Below are positions 23,459-24,054 of a stretch of DNA of 24,054 bases, in pieces. A program made the translations under genes and the position numbers. Within the stretch, counting starts at the first letter, position 1; every line of letters begins with the position of its first letter. Source of the stretch: Dehalococcoidales bacterium (GTDB lineage Bacteria > Chloroflexota > Dehalococcoidia > Dehalococcoidales > CSSed11-197); contig JAQWDO010000005.1 of assembly GCA_028705415.1 (NCBI GenBank), forward strand, positions 1-24,054, given 5' to 3'. The notes under the pieces are model-generated. The model did no database searches. It saw nothing but the letters and a program-made list of their open reading frames with translations, and had not been told where the DNA came from.

Positions 23459-24054
23459 ATGGAAAAAAATGGCGTTAAAATTACCGATCTGACTTTGCGT
23501 GACGGGCACCAGTCATTACTGGCAACACGCATGCGAACTGATGATATTCTGGAAATGGCACCGGGAATGGACAAGGCCGGTTTTTATTCGCTGGAAGTCT
23601 GGGGAGGAGCAACATTTGATGTCCCGACCCGCTTTTTAAACGAAGACCCCTGGGAGCGGCTGGCCAAGATTAAAAAGGCTGCCCCCAATACACCCCTGCA
23701 GATGCTTCTTCGCGGCCAGAACCTGGTAGGCTACCGCCACTATCCGGATGATGTGGTGGTTGAATTTGTAAAACATGCAGCCAAAACCGGTGTAGACATA
23801 TTCCGTGTATTTGATGCTTTGAATGATGAACGAAACTTTGAACCGGCCCTCTCCACCATAAAAGAATGCGGGAAACATGCCCAGCTGGCCATCAGTTATT
23901 CTTTGACCGAGCGCAAGATGGGAGGTCCGGTTTACAACCTTGATTATTATATTGAAAAAGCGGTTAAATTTGAGTCGATGGGAGCTGATTCTCTCTGTAT
24001 CAAGGATATGGCTGGAATAATCAGCCCGGACGATGCCTATAACCTGGTAAAAGC
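23459..24054 (+). CDS. oadA: Carboxyltransferase subunit: oxaloacetate decarboxylase alpha / pyruvate carboxylase subunit B (3' end outside window)
   Basis: The first 198 codons of a gene that runs off the window. The pyruvate carboxyltransferase (HMGL-like TIM barrel) start is plain: ITDLTLRDGHQSLLATRM with the metal-binding Asp10 or Asp15 region, then EVWGGATFD, LLRGQNLVGYRHYPDDVV, DIFRVFDALND and SLCIKDMAG, whose lysine is the one carbamylated in the family. It transfers CO2 between biotin and pyruvate/oxaloacetate. Whether it is a decarboxylase alpha subunit (Na+-pumping), pyruvate carboxylase PycB or part of a transcarboxylase depends on the missing C terminus, where a biotinyl domain may be fused, and on downstream genes. 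The start ATG 23459 has GAGG 8 bases upstream. Confidence 0.92.
   Translation, partial: MEKNGVKITDLTLRDGHQSLLATRMRTDDILEMAPGMDKAGFYSLEVWGGATFDVPTRFLNEDPWERLAKIKKAAPNTPLQMLLRGQNLVGYRHYPDDVVVEFVKHAAKTGVDIFRVFDALNDERNFEPALSTIKECGKHAQLAISYSLTERKMGGPVYNLDYYIEKAVKFESMGADSLCIKDMAGIISPDDAYNLVK

Noticed and set aside
1..24054. tRNA genes, CRISPR arrays, insertion sequences or prophage genes
   Set aside because: I saw no cloverleaf, regularly spaced repeats, transposase/integrase motifs or terminal repeats on reading both strands.

Overview
The window is bacterial chromosome, densely coded, of roughly 50% G+C by eye. I see no insertion sequence, phage gene, rRNA, tRNA or CRISPR array. The gene content points to a strict anaerobe: a selenocysteine formate dehydrogenase with soluble diaphorase-type partners, an oxaloacetate-decarboxylase/pyruvate-carboxylase-type carboxyltransferase, and a small ferritin-like protein. 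A Gram-positive-type LexA box and strong AGGAGG ribosome sites suggest Firmicutes (Clostridia) or Chloroflexota. A gyrB-like gene near hisS and a long relA/spoT gene recalls what I remember of Dehalococcoidia gene order. That placement is an inference only.

Layout, left to right. 1-2539 (+): end of an ABC ATPase gene and two ABC-2 permease genes, translationally coupled. 2628-6789 (+): lexA with its own promoter and SOS box, hisS (TTG start), and a gyrase/topoisomerase IV B subunit. 6812-8991 (-): an AI-2E family permease, a DUF948/YtxH envelope-stress-type pair with a clear promoter, and a ferritin-like protein. 9101-9664 (+): a GNAT acetyltransferase whose stop codon overlaps that of the convergent operon. 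9659-12067 (-): HIT-family nucleotide hydrolase/phosphorylase, a small PLDc_N membrane protein, an ABC ATPase and an ABC-2 permease, one operon with a promoter at its head. 12228-14733 (+): bifunctional relA/spoT and rpsT, each with a recognisable promoter. 14781-21370 (-): smr and the formate dehydrogenase operon (NuoE-like, NuoF-GltD fusion, FdhA). 21720-23151 (-): a FetAB-type ABC pair. 23459-end (+): the start of an oadA/pycB carboxyltransferase gene.

The most interesting part is the formate dehydrogenase operon. fdhA is one gene read through an in-frame TGA at 16721-16723. The codon lies in the motif DHCARL-U-HSPT and is followed at the proper distance by a textbook bacterial SECIS hairpin with a GGUCU loop. 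Its partner is a 1029-residue fusion of a NuoF-type NADH/FMN module and a GltD-type FAD/NADPH module, plus a NuoE-type [2Fe-2S] protein. No membrane subunit is present, so the complex is probably cytoplasmic. It may link formate/CO2 to both NAD(H) and NADP(H), possibly by flavin-based bifurcation. A perfect 12-bp inverted repeat sits in the operon leader. It was hidden by an upstream start that I reject in favour of a GTG with a strong ribosome site.

I did not find an unmistakably new system. The rest is housekeeping, stress and transport genes, with several useful regulatory sites and start-site corrections.
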